Both the position numbers and the translations under genes were made by a program. The notes beneath the pieces were generated by a model that was given only the letters and a program-made list of their open reading frames with translations, did no database searches and was not told the origin of the DNA. DNA of 64,000 nt from Arthrobacter sp. SPG23 (GTDB lineage Bacteria > Actinomycetota > Actinomycetes > Actinomycetales > Micrococcaceae), in NCBI RefSeq assembly GCF_000876655.1, contig NZ_JYCN01000018.1, positions 186,027 through 250,026 of the forward strand, in the 5' to 3' direction. Numbering within the stretch: position 1 is the first letter of the stretch; each line of letters begins with the position of its first letter. This document shows positions 25,772 to 34,276 of the stretch, one piece after another.

Positions 25772-26533
25772 ATGAACACCACAGCGAACCGCGTGGCCGG
25801 GAAAACCGCAATCGTTACGGGCGGCCGCGGCGACCTGGGCAGCGCCACCGCCGCCCTGCTGGCTGAGCACGGAGCGGTCGTCGCCAGCCTGGACGTCGCC
25901 GGCATCCCCGCCGGTGCGGCCCACCCAAACGTCAGCCAGTACGACGTCGACGTCACCAGTGAGGAGAGCGTTGCCGACGCCATCCGCCGGGTACGCGACG
26001 ATCTGGGCACACCGGACATCCTGGTGAACGCCGCCGGCATTATCGGCCCCGCCGGAGCCTCCCACACCGCCTCGGTGACGGATTTCGACACGATCTTCAA
26101 CGTCAACGTCAAGGGCGTCTGGCTGATGACCAAGCACGTGGTCCCCGGCATGATCGAAAAAGGCGCCGGCAGCATCGTCAACTTCTCCTCCATCCACGGC
26201 ATCACCGGCGGACGGAACGTGCCGCTGTACCACGCGACCAAGGGCGCCGTCCGGCTCCTGAGCAAGTCCGATGCGGCGGCGTACGGCGGTCACGGCATCC
26301 GGGTGAACTCCATCCACCCCGGCTCCATGGACACCCGGATGAGCCGCCGCTCGGCCGAGCAGTCCGATATCGGCGCGGAGGCCTACTACAAGCAACTCGT
26401 TGGCTCCAATCCCCTGCCGCGGCAGGGCAAGCCGGACGAGATCGCGTACGGCGTGCTGTACCTGGCATCCGACGAATCCCGCTTCACCACGGGGTCCGAG
26501 CTCGTGATCGACGGCGGATACACCGCCGTCTGA
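25772..26533 (+). CDS. Short-chain dehydrogenase/reductase (SDR)
   Basis: 253 residues of the classical SDR fold. The cofactor motif reads VTGGRGDLGSA, an odd variant of TGxxxGxG in which Asp stands in the sixth place, usually Gly; the other motifs are regular: NAAG, catalytic serine in NFSSIHG, Y and K in YHATKG, and the C-terminal GSELVIDGGY. GGAG lies ahead of the ATG. In the chc pathway an SDR oxidises trans-4-hydroxycyclohexanecarboxylate to the 4-oxo acid, which would fit its place between a P450 and two ring desaturases. First gene of the operon 25772-30225. Confidence 0.92.
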   Translation: MNTTANRVAGKTAIVTGGRGDLGSATAALLAEHGAVVASLDVAGIPAGAAHPNVSQYDVDVTSEESVADAIRRVRDDLGTPDILVNAAGIIGPAGASHTASVTDFDTIFNVNVKGVWLMTKHVVPGMIEKGAGSIVNFSSIHGITGGRNVPLYHATKGAVRLLSKSDAAAYGGHGIRVNSIHPGSMDTRMSRRSAEQSDIGAEAYYKQLVGSNPLPRQGKPDEIAYGVLYLASDESRFTTGSELVIDGGYTAV

Positions 26534-26582
26534 CCCGGGCCGCCGCCGTCTCCCACTTCTTTACTCCTGAAAGGCAACACCC

Positions 26583-28259
26583 ATGAAATTCGTCAATGGA
26601 ACCGCAGCGGAAGGCTACGACGTCGTCGTCGTCGGCTCCGGCGCCGGCGCGCTCACCGCCGCGGCCACGGCCGCCCGTGCCGGCAAGTCCGTCGTCGTCC
26701 TCGAGAAAAGCGCCCTGCTGGGCGGGACCTCCGCCGTGTCCGGCGGCATGCTCTGGGTGGCGGACAACCACCACGCCCGGGAGGCCGGCATCGCCGATTC
26801 GAAGGAAGCGGCCGCAGAATACGTGCGGGCCGTTGCCCGGGGGCGCGGCCGCGATGAACTGCTCGATGCGGCCCTGACCTACGGGGACCAGATGCTCCGC
26901 TTCGTGGAAGAAGAGTGCGGGCTCGCCTTCATCTTCCTCGACAACTTCCCCGACTACCGCCAGGACCTGCCCGGCGCCGTGGAAGGCGGCCGCACCGTGG
27001 AGCCGCAGCTGTTCAACAGCCGGGAGGCCCTGGGGGACCTCACAGCACACGTGCGCAGCGACGGCCGCGCCCCCTTCACCATGCAGGAATACGAAAACTG
27101 GGGCGCATTCACCAAGTTCCCCTGGGACGATCTCAACCAGCGCCAGGCCGACGGGCTGGTGGCCAAGGGCCAGGCCCTCGTGTCCATGCTGCTCGCCAGC
27201 CTGGTCCGCGACGGTGCGGCGCTCGTTACCGGAGCCCGCGGCCACCGGCTGCGGACCGACGGCACCCGGGTGACCGGCGTCGAGCTCGAATCCGGTGAGG
27301 TCTTCCACGCAAACGACGGCGTGGTGCTGGCCACCGGCGGCTTCGAATGGGACAAGGCGCTTGCCGACTCGATGCTCGCCTCGCGGCTTTACACCATGTG
27401 CTCGCCACCCTCGAACACCGGCGACGGCCTGCGGATGGCCCAGCGGATCGGCGGCCAGACCCGCGGCACCCGCGAAGCCTGGTGGGCCCCGATGTCAGTC
27501 ACCGGAGACACCCGTGACGGGCAGCCGATCGGAACGCTGCTGCGCTTCGAACGCCAGGGCCCGGGATCGATCATGGTGAACCGCCACGGCCGCCGCTTCG
27601 CCAACGAATCGCAGAACTACAACGACCTCGCCCGCAGCCTGCAGTCCTGGGACTCGGCCGCGAACCAGACCCTCAACACCCCGGCCCACGTGATCGTGGA
27701 CCACGCCTACATGGAGCGCTACGGCATCCTGGCCCACCGCGCCGGCCAGCCCACCCCGGGCTACCTGATCGAAGCCGCAACGCTGGAAGAACTCGCGGCA
27801 AAGATCAACGCTCCCGCGGCGAACCTCAGCGCAACGGTGGCACGGTTCAATGAGTTCGCGGTCAAGGGCGAAGACCCCGACTTCGGCCGCGGCGAAAGCG
27901 CCTACGACAAGTACTGGGGCGACGACGCCAGCCCGTACCCGAACCCGTCGCTGGGCCCGCTGCAGACCGGGCCGTTCTACGCCATGGAAGTAGTCAACGG
28001 CGCCTTCGGCACCAACGGTGGAGTGGCCACCGACGGGCTGGCCCGCGTGCTCGACGTCGACAACCGGCCCATCGAGGGCCTGTTCGCCGCAGGCAACACC
28101 ACCGAAAACGCCTACGCCGCCGGCTACCCGGGCGCCGGCGCCACTCTTGGACCGATCATGACCATGGGCTACCTCGCCGGCCGCACCCTGGCCGGCCAGT
28201 CCGCGGATTACCTCCTGGCTGAACAGACCGAATCGGCACCGGAACTGGTGGGTGCCTGA
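26583..28259 (+). CDS. FAD-dependent ring desaturase, KstD/fumarate-reductase flavoprotein type (2)
   Basis: 558 residues. It opens with the FAD loop VVVVGSGAGALTAAATAARAG and VLEKSALLGGTSAVSGGMLW, has the LATGGFEWDK stretch mid-protein, and ends with AGNTTENAYAAGYPGAGATLG, the FAD-closing motif of KstD-like enzymes. It is a distant paralogue of the gene at 22987, not a near copy, which suggests successive reactions on one substrate rather than redundancy. AAAGG precedes the ATG. The stop codon lies one base before the ATG of the Dabb gene. In the chc model this would be one of the two desaturases that lead to 4-hydroxybenzoate. Confidence 0.87.
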   Translation: MKFVNGTAAEGYDVVVVGSGAGALTAAATAARAGKSVVVLEKSALLGGTSAVSGGMLWVADNHHAREAGIADSKEAAAEYVRAVARGRGRDELLDAALTYGDQMLRFVEEECGLAFIFLDNFPDYRQDLPGAVEGGRTVEPQLFNSREALGDLTAHVRSDGRAPFTMQEYENWGAFTKFPWDDLNQRQADGLVAKGQALVSMLLASLVRDGAALVTGARGHRLRTDGTRVTGVELESGEVFHANDGVVLATGGFEWDKALADSMLASRLYTMCSPPSNTGDGLRMAQRIGGQTRGTREAWWAPMSVTGDTRDGQPIGTLLRFERQGPGSIMVNRHGRRFANESQNYNDLARSLQSWDSAANQTLNTPAHVIVDHAYMERYGILAHRAGQPTPGYLIEAATLEELAAKINAPAANLSATVARFNEFAVKGEDPDFGRGESAYDKYWGDDASPYPNPSLGPLQTGPFYAMEVVNGAFGTNGGVATDGLARVLDVDNRPIEGLFAAGNTTENAYAAGYPGAGATLGPIMTMGYLAGRTLAGQSADYLLAEQTESAPELVGA

Positions 28260-28260
28260 G

Positions 28261-28590
28261 ATGATTCGCCACACCGTACTCTTCAAGTTCAAACCGGACT
28301 TTCCGCCCGCGGACAAGCAGGCCTGGATCGCCGGCCTCAACAGGATGGCCGGAAACATTCCCGGCATGCTCAGCCTGACCCATGGCCCGGACCTGCTCGA
28401 GACCGAGCGCTCCTTCGATTACGCCATTGTGGCCGACTTCCAAACGGTCGAGGACATCGCGGTGTACAACACGCATCCGCTGCACGAGCCGCTCAAGTCC
28501 TACTCATTCCCCAACAGCCAGCAGATCCTCTCGGTGGACTTCCACCTCGGGGATTCCCAGCCGGCTTCCACTAAGACACCGACGTCTTAA
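28261..28590 (+). CDS. Dabb-family (stress-responsive A/B barrel) protein
   Basis: 109 residues, starting MIRHTVLFKFKPDF and carrying the small ferredoxin-like dimeric alpha-beta barrel of the Dabb family (GLNRMAGNIPGMLSLTHGPDL, YNTHPLHEPL). I preferred the ATG at 28261 over a GTG nine bases earlier that would overlap the previous stop codon. Dabb proteins beside catabolic genes are sometimes small isomerases, cyclases or decarboxylases acting on unstable intermediates; here it could handle the ring ketone or dienone, but no catalytic residue is diagnostic. Confidence 0.82.
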   Translation: MIRHTVLFKFKPDFPPADKQAWIAGLNRMAGNIPGMLSLTHGPDLLETERSFDYAIVADFQTVEDIAVYNTHPLHEPLKSYSFPNSQQILSVDFHLGDSQPASTKTPTS

Positions 28591-28600
28591 GGAGATCCCC

Positions 28601-29977
28601 ATGCAGTCTGCATCCGCAACGCAAATCCCACCACACAAGACCCAGAGCACGACCCCGCGCAAAACCCCGGGCAAGGCAGCCTTGGCATCATTCCTCGGCA
28701 GCACCCTGGAGTATTACGACTTCTTCATCTACGGGACCGCGGCCGCACTCGTGTTCCCGCACCTCTTCTTCCCTGCCGCCGACCCCGCCATCGGCCTGAT
28801 CGGCGCCTTCGCAACCTTCGGCGTCGCTTACGTGGCACGGCCGGTGGGCGGCCTGGTGATGGGCCATTTCGGCGACAAACTAGGCCGGAAGAAGATCCTG
28901 CTGCTGACACTGGGCATCATGGGCCTGGCCTCGCTGGGCATCGGGTTCCTGCCCACCTACGAGCAGGTCGGCGTCTGGGCGCCGATCCTCCTAGTGGCCG
29001 GGCGGCTCGCACAGGGCTTCTCCGCCGGCGCCGAGTCCGCGGGCGCCTCCACCCTCACCCTGGAACACTCGCCCGAAGGCAAACGCGGCTTCTTCACCAG
29101 CTTCGTGATGACGGGCTACGCCTCGGGCATGGTGCTGGCCACCCTAGTGTTCATTCCGGTCACGGCCCTGCCGCAGGAAGCGATGATGAGCTGGGGCTGG
29201 CGCATCCCGTTCTGGCTCTCCATCGTGGTCCTGGCGATCGCCTACTGGGTACGCACGCACCTGGACGAAACACCGGTCTTCGAGGAGGCCCAGGAGCACC
29301 GGCAGGTCGCCCCGATGCCGCTCAAGGAGGTGCTCAAGTTCCAGGGCACCGATGTGCTGCGCGTAGTGGGCATGTCGATCATGTCCGTCATGCAGACCAT
29401 CTTCACTGTCTTCGGACTGGCTTACGCCACCTCCACGGCAGGGTTTGACCGGGCCTCCATCCTGACCGTCAATGCCGTAGCCATCGGACTGTCGATGTTC
29501 GCCATGCCGCTGGCCGCGAAGCTCTCGGACCGGATCGGACGGCGCCCCCTGCTGCTGACCGCCGCGTTCGGGTGCTCAGCCACGATCTTCCTGTACTTCC
29601 TTGCGCTGTCTTCCGGCAACATCGTGCTGGTCTTCCTGGCCGCTTTCCTGAACATGACAGTGCTGTACTCGGGCTTCAATGGCATCTGGCCCTCGTTCTT
29701 CGCCGAGCAGTTCGCCGCACCCGTGCGCTATACCGGCATGGCGATGGGAAACCAGCTGGGACTGGTCCTGGCCGGGTTCGCGCCGATGATCGCCGGCATG
29801 CTCCTGACCCCGGGTGTCACCGGCTGGGTTCCCGTGGCTGTCTTCGGCACCGTGTGCATGCTCATCGCTGCGGCCTCGGTGTACTACTCCCGCGAGACGT
29901 TCAAAACGCCGATCGAGGAGTTGGGTGCTCCGTACCTGGCCGGTACCGCCGCCCGGCGGGATCTGCAAAGCCGTTGA
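28601..29977 (+). CDS. MFS transporter, metabolite:H+ symporter (MHS) type
   Basis: 458 residues with about twelve membrane segments. After a short cytosolic start comes SFLGSTLEYYDFFIYG, the helix 1 signature of MHS transporters for organic acids, then GGLVMGHFGDKLGRKK, the loop 2-3 motif, and GAESAGASTLTLEHSP, typical of the same subfamily (shikimate, proline/betaine, alpha-ketoglutarate carriers). AAGGAG lies before the ATG at 28601, 10 bases after the Dabb stop. As part of the catabolic operon it probably imports the organic acid substrate. Confidence 0.9.
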   Translation: MQSASATQIPPHKTQSTTPRKTPGKAALASFLGSTLEYYDFFIYGTAAALVFPHLFFPAADPAIGLIGAFATFGVAYVARPVGGLVMGHFGDKLGRKKILLLTLGIMGLASLGIGFLPTYEQVGVWAPILLVAGRLAQGFSAGAESAGASTLTLEHSPEGKRGFFTSFVMTGYASGMVLATLVFIPVTALPQEAMMSWGWRIPFWLSIVVLAIAYWVRTHLDETPVFEEAQEHRQVAPMPLKEVLKFQGTDVLRVVGMSIMSVMQTIFTVFGLAYATSTAGFDRASILTVNAVAIGLSMFAMPLAAKLSDRIGRRPLLLTAAFGCSATIFLYFLALSSGNIVLVFLAAFLNMTVLYSGFNGIWPSFFAEQFAAPVRYTGMAMGNQLGLVLAGFAPMIAGMLLTPGVTGWVPVAVFGTVCMLIAAASVYYSRETFKTPIEELGAPYLAGTAARRDLQSR

Positions 29978-30006
29978 GTCCGAGCACCAGCCCGAAAGGA
30001 ACCACC

Positions 30007-30225
30007 ATGCCGCGCCACACCAGCCGCCCCAACCAGTGCCCCGGCCACTGGCGGGTTCACGCTTCCGGGGTGCCCCGAGGCCGGCAGCACCTGCCGCAAC
30101 CGGGTGCTGCGGCGGCCGTGGAGGCAATCCCCGCAACTGCAGCCCTGGAAACCCGCGAGTTGGCAGCCTCTCCTTGGGTCGGACTGCACTATGAGACCGA
30201 AAACTACGCGACCGAGGAAACCTAG
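30007..30225 (+). CDS. Small protein of unknown function at the end of the catabolic operon
   Basis: A 72-codon frame starting 29 bases behind the transporter with a good ribosome site (AAAGGAACCACC before the ATG). The product is basic and Pro/His/Arg-rich at first (MPRHTSRPNQCPGHW), Ala-rich mid-way, and ends in an acidic tail (LHYETENYATEET). I recognise no family. The stop codon overlaps that of the convergent acetyltransferase gene by four bases. It may be a real small operon gene or a chance frame; placement and ribosome site favour the former. Confidence 0.45.
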   Translation: MPRHTSRPNQCPGHWRVHASGVPRGRQHLPQPGAAAAVEAIPATAALETRELAASPWVGLHYETENYATEET

Positions 30226-31028
30226 CAGCCGGTCAGGTGCCGTTTGGGCCGCTCCTGCCGGTAGTAGTAGCGTCCGGCTTCCGCGAATCCCGAACGGGCA
30301 TAAAGTGTCTGGGCGCCGGCATTGGCCGCGGTCACGAGCAGCCAATAGCCGTTGAGCCCCCGGGCGTCACCTTCCCGCAGCAGGGACCGCAGAATCCGGG
30401 TCGCGTGGCCGCGGCGCCGGGCATCCTGACGGGTGGCCATGGCGTACAGGCCGCCCCGGCTGCCCTCCCCCACGGACGGAAGGGCAAGGCGTCCGACGGC
30501 GGCGGGCACGCCGTCGTCGTCCCTCACCAGGGCGTAGAGCGACCGGCAGCCCTCCAGGATTCCGCGGGCGGTGGCGAGGGAATCCTCGCCGCCGCGGCCG
30601 TCCACGCTCCACCAGAGCTGCAGCCATTCACCTGACGGCTCGGTGGATAGTTCGACGCCGGCGTCGGGCGTCTCGTCAGCGGACGCTGGCACTGCGCCGG
30701 CGTCGCGCACCAGGATCAGGGTTTCGGACTGCCGGGTGAAGCCTTCCTCGTCGAGGATGGCGTTCAGGGCGGCGCTGCGGGAGTCGTCGAAGACCTGGAA
30801 GATCACCGGAAGCCGGCGTCTGCGGTACCAGGCCGGGGCGTCCCGGAGGTTAGCCATCCGGTCGTGGCTCGTGCCGGCAGGCTCCGAACGCGGCCAGATC
30901 GAGTTCGCACGCTGGGTGACGCCGGCGGCAGCACGCAGCGCCCAGCCGCCCGATTCCTCCCGGTCGGAGGCGGGCCACGCAGCGTCCATCAACGCTTCGA
31001 GTCCGGGCATCGTTTGCCGGTCCATCCG
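30222..31028 (-). CDS. GNAT-family N-acetyltransferase
   Basis: 268 residues from the ATG at 31028 (GAGG upstream); an earlier ATG at 31094 would run through the aspS terminator. The C-terminal GNAT core is clear: GLYAMATRQDARRRGHATRILRSLL gives motif A with the acetyl-CoA pyrophosphate loop (R/Q-x-x-G-x-A), and GAQTLYARSGFAEAGRYYYR gives motif B. The N-terminal half (starting MDRQTMPGLEALMDAAWPA) is a second, degenerate GNAT-like lobe. Substrate unknown. It lies behind the aspS terminator, so it has its own promoter or depends on read-through. Confidence 0.85.
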   Translation of the reverse strand, partial: RMDRQTMPGLEALMDAAWPASDREESGGWALRAAAGVTQRANSIWPRSEPAGTSHDRMANLRDAPAWYRRRRLPVIFQVFDDSRSAALNAILDEEGFTRQSETLILVRDAGAVPASADETPDAGVELSTEPSGEWLQLWWSVDGRGGEDSLATARGILEGCRSLYALVRDDDGVPAAVGRLALPSVGEGSRGGLYAMATRQDARRRGHATRILRSLLREGDARGLNGYWLLVTAANAGAQTLYARSGFAEAGRYYYRQERPKRHLTGC

Positions 31029-31053
31029 GTTCCTCACTTCAGGGTTTGGGGGA

Positions 31054-31090
31054 CAGCAAAGGCTCCCCGGTTTCCGGGGAGCCTTTGCTG
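31054..31090 (-). terminator. Perfect 17-bp hairpin terminating aspS
   Basis: CAGCAAAGGCTCCCCGG at 31054-31070 pairs perfectly with 31074-31090 across a three-base loop. It lies 57 bases beyond the aspS stop. The T-rich stretch of the 3' arm (CCTTTGCTG) is short, so the strength of termination is uncertain, but the position and stem are those of an intrinsic terminator. Confidence 0.8.
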
Positions 31091-31146
31091 GCATTCAGGT
31101 CACTCTACTTGGCTGCGTGCACGGCCTTTCGGCCTGCGGCCGCTGC

Positions 31147-32910
31147 CTATTTCGCTTCGGGCTTGAAGTCCACGCCGGCTTCCTTGCGCTGCTGCGCGGT
31201 GATCGGCGCCGGCGCCTGGGTCAGCGGGTCGTAGCCGCCGCCGGACTTCGGGAACGCGATGACGTCGCGGATTGACTCCACTCCTGCCAGCAGTGCTACA
31301 ACGCGGTCCCAGCCGAAAGCGATGCCGCCGTGCGGCGGAGCGCCGAACTTGAAGCCCTCCAGGAGGAAGCCGAACTTCGTCTCGGCGTCCGCCTTGTCCA
31401 GACCCATCAGTTCGAAGACACGCTCCTGGACGTCACGCTCGTGGATACGGATCGAGCCGCCGCCGATTTCGTTGCCATTGCAGACAATGTCGTAGGCGTA
31501 GGACAGCGCGGACTCCGGGTCCTGGTCGAACGAATCCATGAACTCCGGCTTGGGCGACGTGAAGGCGTGGTGGACCGCGGTCCACTTGCCTGCACCGACG
31601 GCCACGTCACCGGAGGCCACAGCGGCGGCGGCGGGCTCGAACATCGGCGCATCCACGACCCAGCAGAACGCCCAGTCCGCGGCGTTGATCAGCCCGGTGC
31701 GGTGTCCGATTTCGACGCGGGCGGCCCCGAGCAGGGCGCGGGAGGGCGTCTTCTCGCCGGCTGCGAAGAAGATGCAGTCCCCGGGCTTGGCACCGACAGC
31801 GTCGGCAAGGCCGGCCCGCTCGGTTTCGGTGAGGTTCTTGGCCACGGGACCGGCCAGTTCGCCGTCTTCCTTGAACAGGACGTAGGCGAGGCCCTTGGCG
31901 CCGCGCTGCTTGGCCCATTCCTGCCAGGCGTCCAGCGCACGGCGTGCCTGCGAGGCGCCGCCGGGCATGACCACGGCACCGACGTAGGGCGCCTTGAACA
32001 CGCCGAAGTTGGTGTCCTTGAAGAACTCGGTGAGTTCGGTCAGCTCCAGGCCGAAGCGGAGGTCCGGCTTGTCCGAGCCGTAGCGCGCCATGGCGTCGGC
32101 GTAGGTGATGCGCTGGATGGGTGTGGGGATCTCGACGTCGATCAGCTGCCACAGGGCTTTGACGATGCTTTCGCCGAGCGAAATGATGTCGTCCTGCTCC
32201 ACGAAGCTGGCTTCGATGTCCAGCTGGGTGAACTCCGGCTGGCGGTCCGCGCGGAAGTCTTCATCGCGGTAGCAGCGCGCGATCTGGTAGTACTTCTCGA
32301 ACCCGCCCACCTGCAGGAGCTGCTTGAAAAGCTGCGGGGACTGCGGCAGTGCGTACCAGGAACCCGGCGCCAGGCGAGCGGGGACCACGAAGTCGCGGGC
32401 GCCTTCCGGCGTCGAACGCGTGAGGGTGGGTGTTTCGATCTCCACGTAACCGTCACGGTGGAGCAGTTCGCGCGCCACCCGGTTTGCCTCGGAGCGCAGG
32501 CGCATGTTGCGGGCGGGGCCGGGGCGGCGCAGGTCGAGGTAACGGTGCTTGAGCCGGGCTTCCTCGCCCACCTCGACGTGCTCGTCGATTTGGAAGGGCA
32601 GCGGATCGGAGGTGTTGAGGATGGTCACCTTCTCGGCGATGACCTCGATCTGGCCGGTGGCCAGCGCGGGGTTCTCGTTGCCCTCCGGACGCTGCGAAAC
32701 CGTACCGATGACCTGCAGCACGTACTCGTTGCGGAGTCCGTGGAAGACCTCTTCTTCGCGGACCACCACCTGGGAGACGCCCGAGGCATCGCGAAGGTCA
32801 ACGAATGCCACACCACCGTGATCACGACGCCGGCCCACCCAGCCGGCCAGGGTTACGGTTTGTCCAATGTGCTCGGAGCGAAGGGATCCGAGGTCATGTG
32901 TGCGCAGCAC
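31147..32910 (-). CDS. aspS: Aspartate-tRNA ligase
   Basis: 587 residues, a bacterial-type class IIb synthetase. The N-terminal OB-fold ([19 protein letters not shown]) binds the anticodon, class II motif 1 lies near [14 protein letters not shown], motif 2 is [20 protein letters not shown], the bacterial GAD insertion is present, and motif 3 is [13 protein letters not shown]. In organisms without GatCAB-independent AsnRS the enzyme may be non-discriminating; sequence alone does not settle this. Normal length and no defects. Confidence 0.97.
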   Translation of the reverse strand: MLRTHDLGSLRSEHIGQTVTLAGWVGRRRDHGGVAFVDLRDASGVSQVVVREEEVFHGLRNEYVLQVIGTVSQRPEGNENPALATGQIEVIAEKVTILNTSDPLPFQIDEHVEVGEEARLKHRYLDLRRPGPARNMRLRSEANRVARELLHRDGYVEIETPTLTRSTPEGARDFVVPARLAPGSWYALPQSPQLFKQLLQVGGFEKYYQIARCYRDEDFRADRQPEFTQLDIEASFVEQDDIISLGESIVKALWQLIDVEIPTPIQRITYADAMARYGSDKPDLRFGLELTELTEFFKDTNFGVFKAPYVGAVVMPGGASQARRALDAWQEWAKQRGAKGLAYVLFKEDGELAGPVAKNLTETERAGLADAVGAKPGDCIFFAAGEKTPSRALLGAARVEIGHRTGLINAADWAFCWVVDAPMFEPAAAAVASGDVAVGAGKWTAVHHAFTSPKPEFMDSFDQDPESALSYAYDIVCNGNEIGGGSIRIHERDVQERVFELMGLDKADAETKFGFLLEGFKFGAPPHGGIAFGWDRVVALLAGVESIRDVIAFPKSGGGYDPLTQAPAPITAQQRKEAGVDFKPEAK

Positions 32911-33019
32911 AGCACGCCTTTCTTAGGGAGACAGCAGGAATACAGAGATGATATTGAATGGGACCGATACGGGAACGGCCCCGTTCGAGTTTACCCGTTG
33001 GAGAGGCTTTCCTTCCGCC

Positions 33020-34276
33020 ATGCAGACCCATCAGCGGCTACAGCGCCGGCTCGGCGTGTTCGACGCCACCGCCATCGGGCTGGGCTCCATGCTCGGTGCC
33101 GGAGTGTTCGTTGTCTTCTCCCCCGCCACCGCCCTGGCCGGCCCGCTCATGATCGCCTCCGTGCTGATCGCCGGCGCGATTGCCTACTGCAATGCTGTGG
33201 CGTCCGCCCAGCTGGCCACCAAATACCCGGCCAGCGGAGGGACCTATGTGTACGGCCGGAAGCAGCTGGGCGAATGGCCCGGCTTCATTGCCGGCTGGGG
33301 TTTTGTCACCGGAAAGACCGCCTCCTGCGCGGCAATGGCCCTGACTTTCGGCCACTACGTGGCGCCGGACTATGCCACGCCTGTGGCTGTTGCCGCCGTG
33401 GCTGTACTCACGGGCGTCAACCTCATGGGGATCACCCGGACCGCGCTCCTGACCAGGATCCTGCTCGGCATCGTCCTCGCCACCCTGGTGTTTGTGGCGG
33501 TTGCGGGCCTCATGGGCCCCCATCCGGGGCCGGGAGAGTTGGCGGGGAGCCCCGGCAGCGCCTGGGGTGTCCTCCCCGCCGCCGGGCTGATGTTCTTTGC
33601 CTTTGCCGGGTACGCCCGGATCGCCACGCTGGGCGAAGAGGTCAAAGATCCCACCCGAACCATTCCGCGGGCAATACTGGCCGCGCTGGCCGCCGCCTTT
33701 GTCATCTACCTGGGGCTCGCCGTGCTGCTGCTGTGGCACTTGTCTCCGCGGCGGCTGGCCGGGTCCCTGTCGCCTCTGCTGGACGCGGTGGCCGCCTCCA
33801 GCATGAGCGCGGGTGGCCCTTTTGTCCAAGCTGGCGCCGCCGCCGCCTGCCTGGGAGCCCTGCTGGCGCTCATCACCGGAGTGGGCCGCACGGCCCTGGC
33901 GATGGCCCGGGAGCGGGATCTCCCGGCTCCGCTTGCCCGGGTGGGCGGACGCCACACCGTTCCGGTTGTCGCCGAGCTGTCTGTTGCCGCCGTCGTTGTG
34001 GCACTGCTCGTCACCACGGACGTCCTCACCGTGGTGGGCTTCTCCAGTTTCGGCGTGCTGATCTACTACTCAGTGACGAACGCTGCCGCCTTCACCCTGG
34101 CCGACCGGCCGGCTACCGCACCGCGATGGATGAACGCTGCCGGGTTCGCGGGCTGTTTGCTCCTGGCCGCCACCCTGCCGGTCGCGTCGGTGGCGGGCAT
34201 GGCCGCAGTACTGGCAGGCGGAATCGCCGGCCGGTTCCTGGTGCTGCGGTTCCGGTTGCGCCGAGGTGCAGCCTAG
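33020..34276 (+). CDS. APC-superfamily amino acid/polyamine permease
   Basis: About 418 residues from the ATG at 33020 (MQTHQRLQRRLGVFDA); an in-frame ATG at 32948 has a better-spaced AGGA and would add 24 residues, so the start is unsure. The first helix carries GLGSMLGAGVFVVFSPA, the substrate-binding glycine-rich break of APC transporters, and about twelve membrane segments follow; GEEVKDPTRTIPRAIL is the conserved loop between helices 6 and 7. Substrate unknown. It is divergent from aspS and its stop codon overlaps that of hisS by four bases. Confidence 0.87.
   Translation: MQTHQRLQRRLGVFDATAIGLGSMLGAGVFVVFSPATALAGPLMIASVLIAGAIAYCNAVASAQLATKYPASGGTYVYGRKQLGEWPGFIAGWGFVTGKTASCAAMALTFGHYVAPDYATPVAVAAVAVLTGVNLMGITRTALLTRILLGIVLATLVFVAVAGLMGPHPGPGELAGSPGSAWGVLPAAGLMFFAFAGYARIATLGEEVKDPTRTIPRAILAALAAAFVIYLGLAVLLLWHLSPRRLAGSLSPLLDAVAASSMSAGGPFVQAGAAAACLGALLALITGVGRTALAMARERDLPAPLARVGGRHTVPVVAELSVAAVVVALLVTTDVLTVVGFSSFGVLIYYSVTNAAAFTLADRPATAPRWMNAAGFAGCLLLAATLPVASVAGMAAVLAGGIAGRFLVLRFRLRRGAA

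Noticed and set aside
19033..30225. Idea that the catabolic island is a mobile element
   Set aside because: No transposase, integrase, flanking repeat or tRNA is visible and base composition equals that of the neighbours.
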